A stretch of 25,225 bases of DNA from JASHUC01 sp035606175 (lineage in GTDB: Bacteria; Pseudomonadota; Gammaproteobacteria; Steroidobacterales; Steroidobacteraceae): the NCBI GenBank assembly GCA_035606175.1, contig DATNFW010000068.1, positions 1-25,225 on the forward strand, written 5' to 3'. Positions 23,710 through 25,225 of the stretch are shown here, piece after piece. Below the pieces are notes generated by a model. The model worked only from the letters and a program-made list of their open reading frames with translations. It did no database searches and had not been told where the DNA came from. How positions within the stretch are numbered: position 1 is the stretch's first letter; each line of letters opens with the position of its first letter. The position numbers were made by a program, and so were the translations under genes.

Positions 23710-23849
23710 GGGGACGTGTGGTCTGTACAGCCATGCGGCTCATCCAGTACTGATCGGTTGATTGAGCTGCATGGACGCCTGCCCACTCTTGCGTCCAATC
23801 TATCTTCGTACCATCGCCATTCGAGCGATGTATTCGATCGGAGATTGCA

Positions 23850-25225
23850 TTGGACGGGCTGCCCGCTTACGCGGAGCTTCATTGCATCACGAACTTTACG
23901 TTCCTGCGCGGTGCATCGCATCCCGAGGAGCTCGTCGAGCGCGCGCGCGAGCTCGGGTATGCGGCGCTTGCGATCACGGACGAGTGCTCGGTCGCCGGCG
24001 TCGTGCGGGCGCACGTGGCAATCAAGAAGGACGGCTCCGCGCAGAGGTCGGAAAATGGCGGTGCCGATCGGACGGTGAGCATTGAGCCGCAGGCCGATTT
24101 GCCGCGAGCGCCTCTGAAGCTCCTGATCGGCGCGGAGTTTCGCCTCCTCTGCGGTCTGCGCTTCGTCGCCATAGCGATGAGCCGGCGCGGATACGGTCGA
24201 CTGTGCAGCTTGATCACTCGCGGCCGGCGCGCGGCGGAGAAGGGCGAGTACGCGCTCGCGCGATCCGATGTCGAGGAATGCCTCGATCGATGCTGCGTTC
24301 TGTGGCTCCCGGATAAGAATCCGGATCACACCGCCGGTGCCTGGCTCAAGGAGCATTTCGGCGCAGACCTCTGGATCGCCGTCGAGCGCGCACGCGGCGG
24401 AGCGGATCGTGCGCACCTCGCTGCGCTCGCGCGGGCCGGTGAGCGGTTGGGGCTGCCGCTCGTCGCAGCCGGCGACGTGCACATGCACGTGCGCGAGCGG
24501 CATGTGCTTCAAGATGCGCTGACCGCCATTCGTTTGAATGCGCCGATCTCGGAGGCCGGCTGGTCTTTGCATGCGAACGGCGAACGCTTTCTGCGCGAGC
24601 GCGCGCTGCTCGCACGGCTCTATCCCGGCGCGCTGCTCGCCGAGACGCTCACCGTCGCGGAGCGCTGCGCATTCTCACTCGATGAGCTGCGCTACGAGTA
24701 CCCGCGCGAGATCGTCCCGGAAGGGCAGACTCCACCGACATATCTGCGCAAGCTCACCGAGGAGGGAGCGCAGAGGCGCTGGCCGCAGGGCATGCCGCAG
24801 CAGGCGCGGGAGATCATCGAGCGCGAGCTCGCGCTCATCGCCGAGCTCCGCTACGAGCCTTACTTCCTGACGGTATACGACATCGTCGCTTATGCCCGCG
24901 GCCGCGGGATCCTCTGTCAGGGGCGCGGCTCGGCCGCGAACTCCCTGGTCTGTTATTGCCTCGGCATCACGGCCGTAGGGCTCGAGCGCGGCTCGCTGCT
25001 GATGGAACGCTTCATCTCCAAGGAGCGCAACGAGCCGCCCGACATCGACGTCGACTTCGAGCACGAGCGGCGCGAGGAGGTCATCCAGTACGTCTACGAG
25101 AAGTATGGGCGCGAGCGGGCGGCGATCGCCGCCACCGTCATCATGTACCGGCCGCGCAGCGCCGTGCGCGATCTCGGCAAGGTCTTCGGGCTCGATCCTC
25201 TGCAGATCCGCAATCTCACGCGCAT
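23850..25225 (+). CDS. dnaE2: Error-prone DNA polymerase DnaE2 (3' end beyond window)
   Basis: C-family polymerase that performs SOS-induced mutagenic synthesis with ImuA and ImuB. 458 codons are visible. The start AYAELHCITNFTFLRGASHPEELVERARELGYAALAITDE opens the PHP domain. GRGSAANSLVCYCLGIT and NEPPDIDVDFEHERREEVIQYVYEKYG lead into the palm with catalytic D398 and D400; the third Asp is outside. About 27 residues (roughly 61-88) are inserted in the PHP domain compared with the family as I recall it. The start is the TTG at 23850, the only usual start codon in this frame after a stop at 23763, with GGAG about six bases upstream. No LexA box was found in the 140 bp before it. Confidence 0.93.
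   Translation, partial: MDGLPAYAELHCITNFTFLRGASHPEELVERARELGYAALAITDECSVAGVVRAHVAIKKDGSAQRSENGGADRTVSIEPQADLPRAPLKLLIGAEFRLLCGLRFVAIAMSRRGYGRLCSLITRGRRAAEKGEYALARSDVEECLDRCCVLWLPDKNPDHTAGAWLKEHFGADLWIAVERARGGADRAHLAALARAGERLGLPLVAAGDVHMHVRERHVLQDALTAIRLNAPISEAGWSLHANGERFLRERALLARLYPGALLAETLTVAERCAFSLDELRYEYPREIVPEGQTPPTYLRKLTEEGAQRRWPQGMPQQAREIIERELALIAELRYEPYFLTVYDIVAYARGRGILCQGRGSAANSLVCYCLGITAVGLERGSLLMERFISKERNEPPDIDVDFEHERREEVIQYVYEKYGRERAAIAATVIMYRPRSAVRDLGKVFGLDPLQIRNLTR

Noticed and set aside
23723..23730. CTGTACAG as a LexA box for dnaE2
   Set aside because: The two half-sites touch without the required 8-bp spacer, so LexA would not be expected to bind.
23716..24078. Small + strand ORF (120 codons) before and into dnaE2
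   Set aside because: It overlaps the dnaE2 PHP coding region in another frame and has shadow composition.

Overview
The window is GC-rich, densely coded chromosomal DNA from a gammaproteobacterium. The evidence is the divergent rne/rluC pair, the yceF-yceD-rpmF-plsX-fabH housekeeping block, an RNase E whose catalytic half aligns almost residue for residue with the E. coli enzyme, an OprI-type alanine-zipper lipoprotein, and a LexA with CTG-N10-CAG operators. The accessory content (tannase/feruloyl esterase, M28 peptidase, a DUF6152 protein, an ImuA-ImuB-DnaE2 system) would suit a soil or aquatic Steroidobacteraceae/Nevskiales-type organism; that placement is inference. No RNA genes, insertion sequences, prophage or CRISPR arrays were seen.

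Layout. 1-2647 (-): rne, cut at its 3' end by the window edge and ending in a hexapeptide repeat. 2648-3044: divergent regulatory region with a long rne leader. 3045-7511: rluC (+), yceF (-, overlapping the end of rluC), then yceD-rpmF-plsX-fabH (+), closed by a strong hairpin. 7644-9853 (-): OprI-like lipoprotein and a PYROXD2-like FAD oxidoreductase. 9883-13047 (+): lexA-imuA-imuB, the SOS mutagenesis operon, with two LexA boxes in front of lexA. dnaE2, which usually follows imuB directly, instead starts at 23850 and runs off the window.

The 10.8 kb between imuB and dnaE2 holds unrelated genes: a dihydrofolate-reductase-family protein (+); an ankyrin-YjbR-cupin operon (-); an exported M28 peptidase (+) facing a tannase-family esterase (-); an envelope operon of unknown role (lipoprotein, DUF6152 protein, two-TM protein); and a four-gene cassette of sigma factor, single-TM protein, ABC ATPase and ABC permease.

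The observations most worth following are the split SOS mutasome with its tandem LexA boxes shared with a divergent oxidoreductase, the sigma/TM-protein/ABC cassette whose promoter is framed by an inverted repeat ending in the start codon, the probably leaderless yceD mRNA, and the long rne leader resembling the autoregulatory one of E. coli. Functions rest on motifs recognised by eye; no database search was run.
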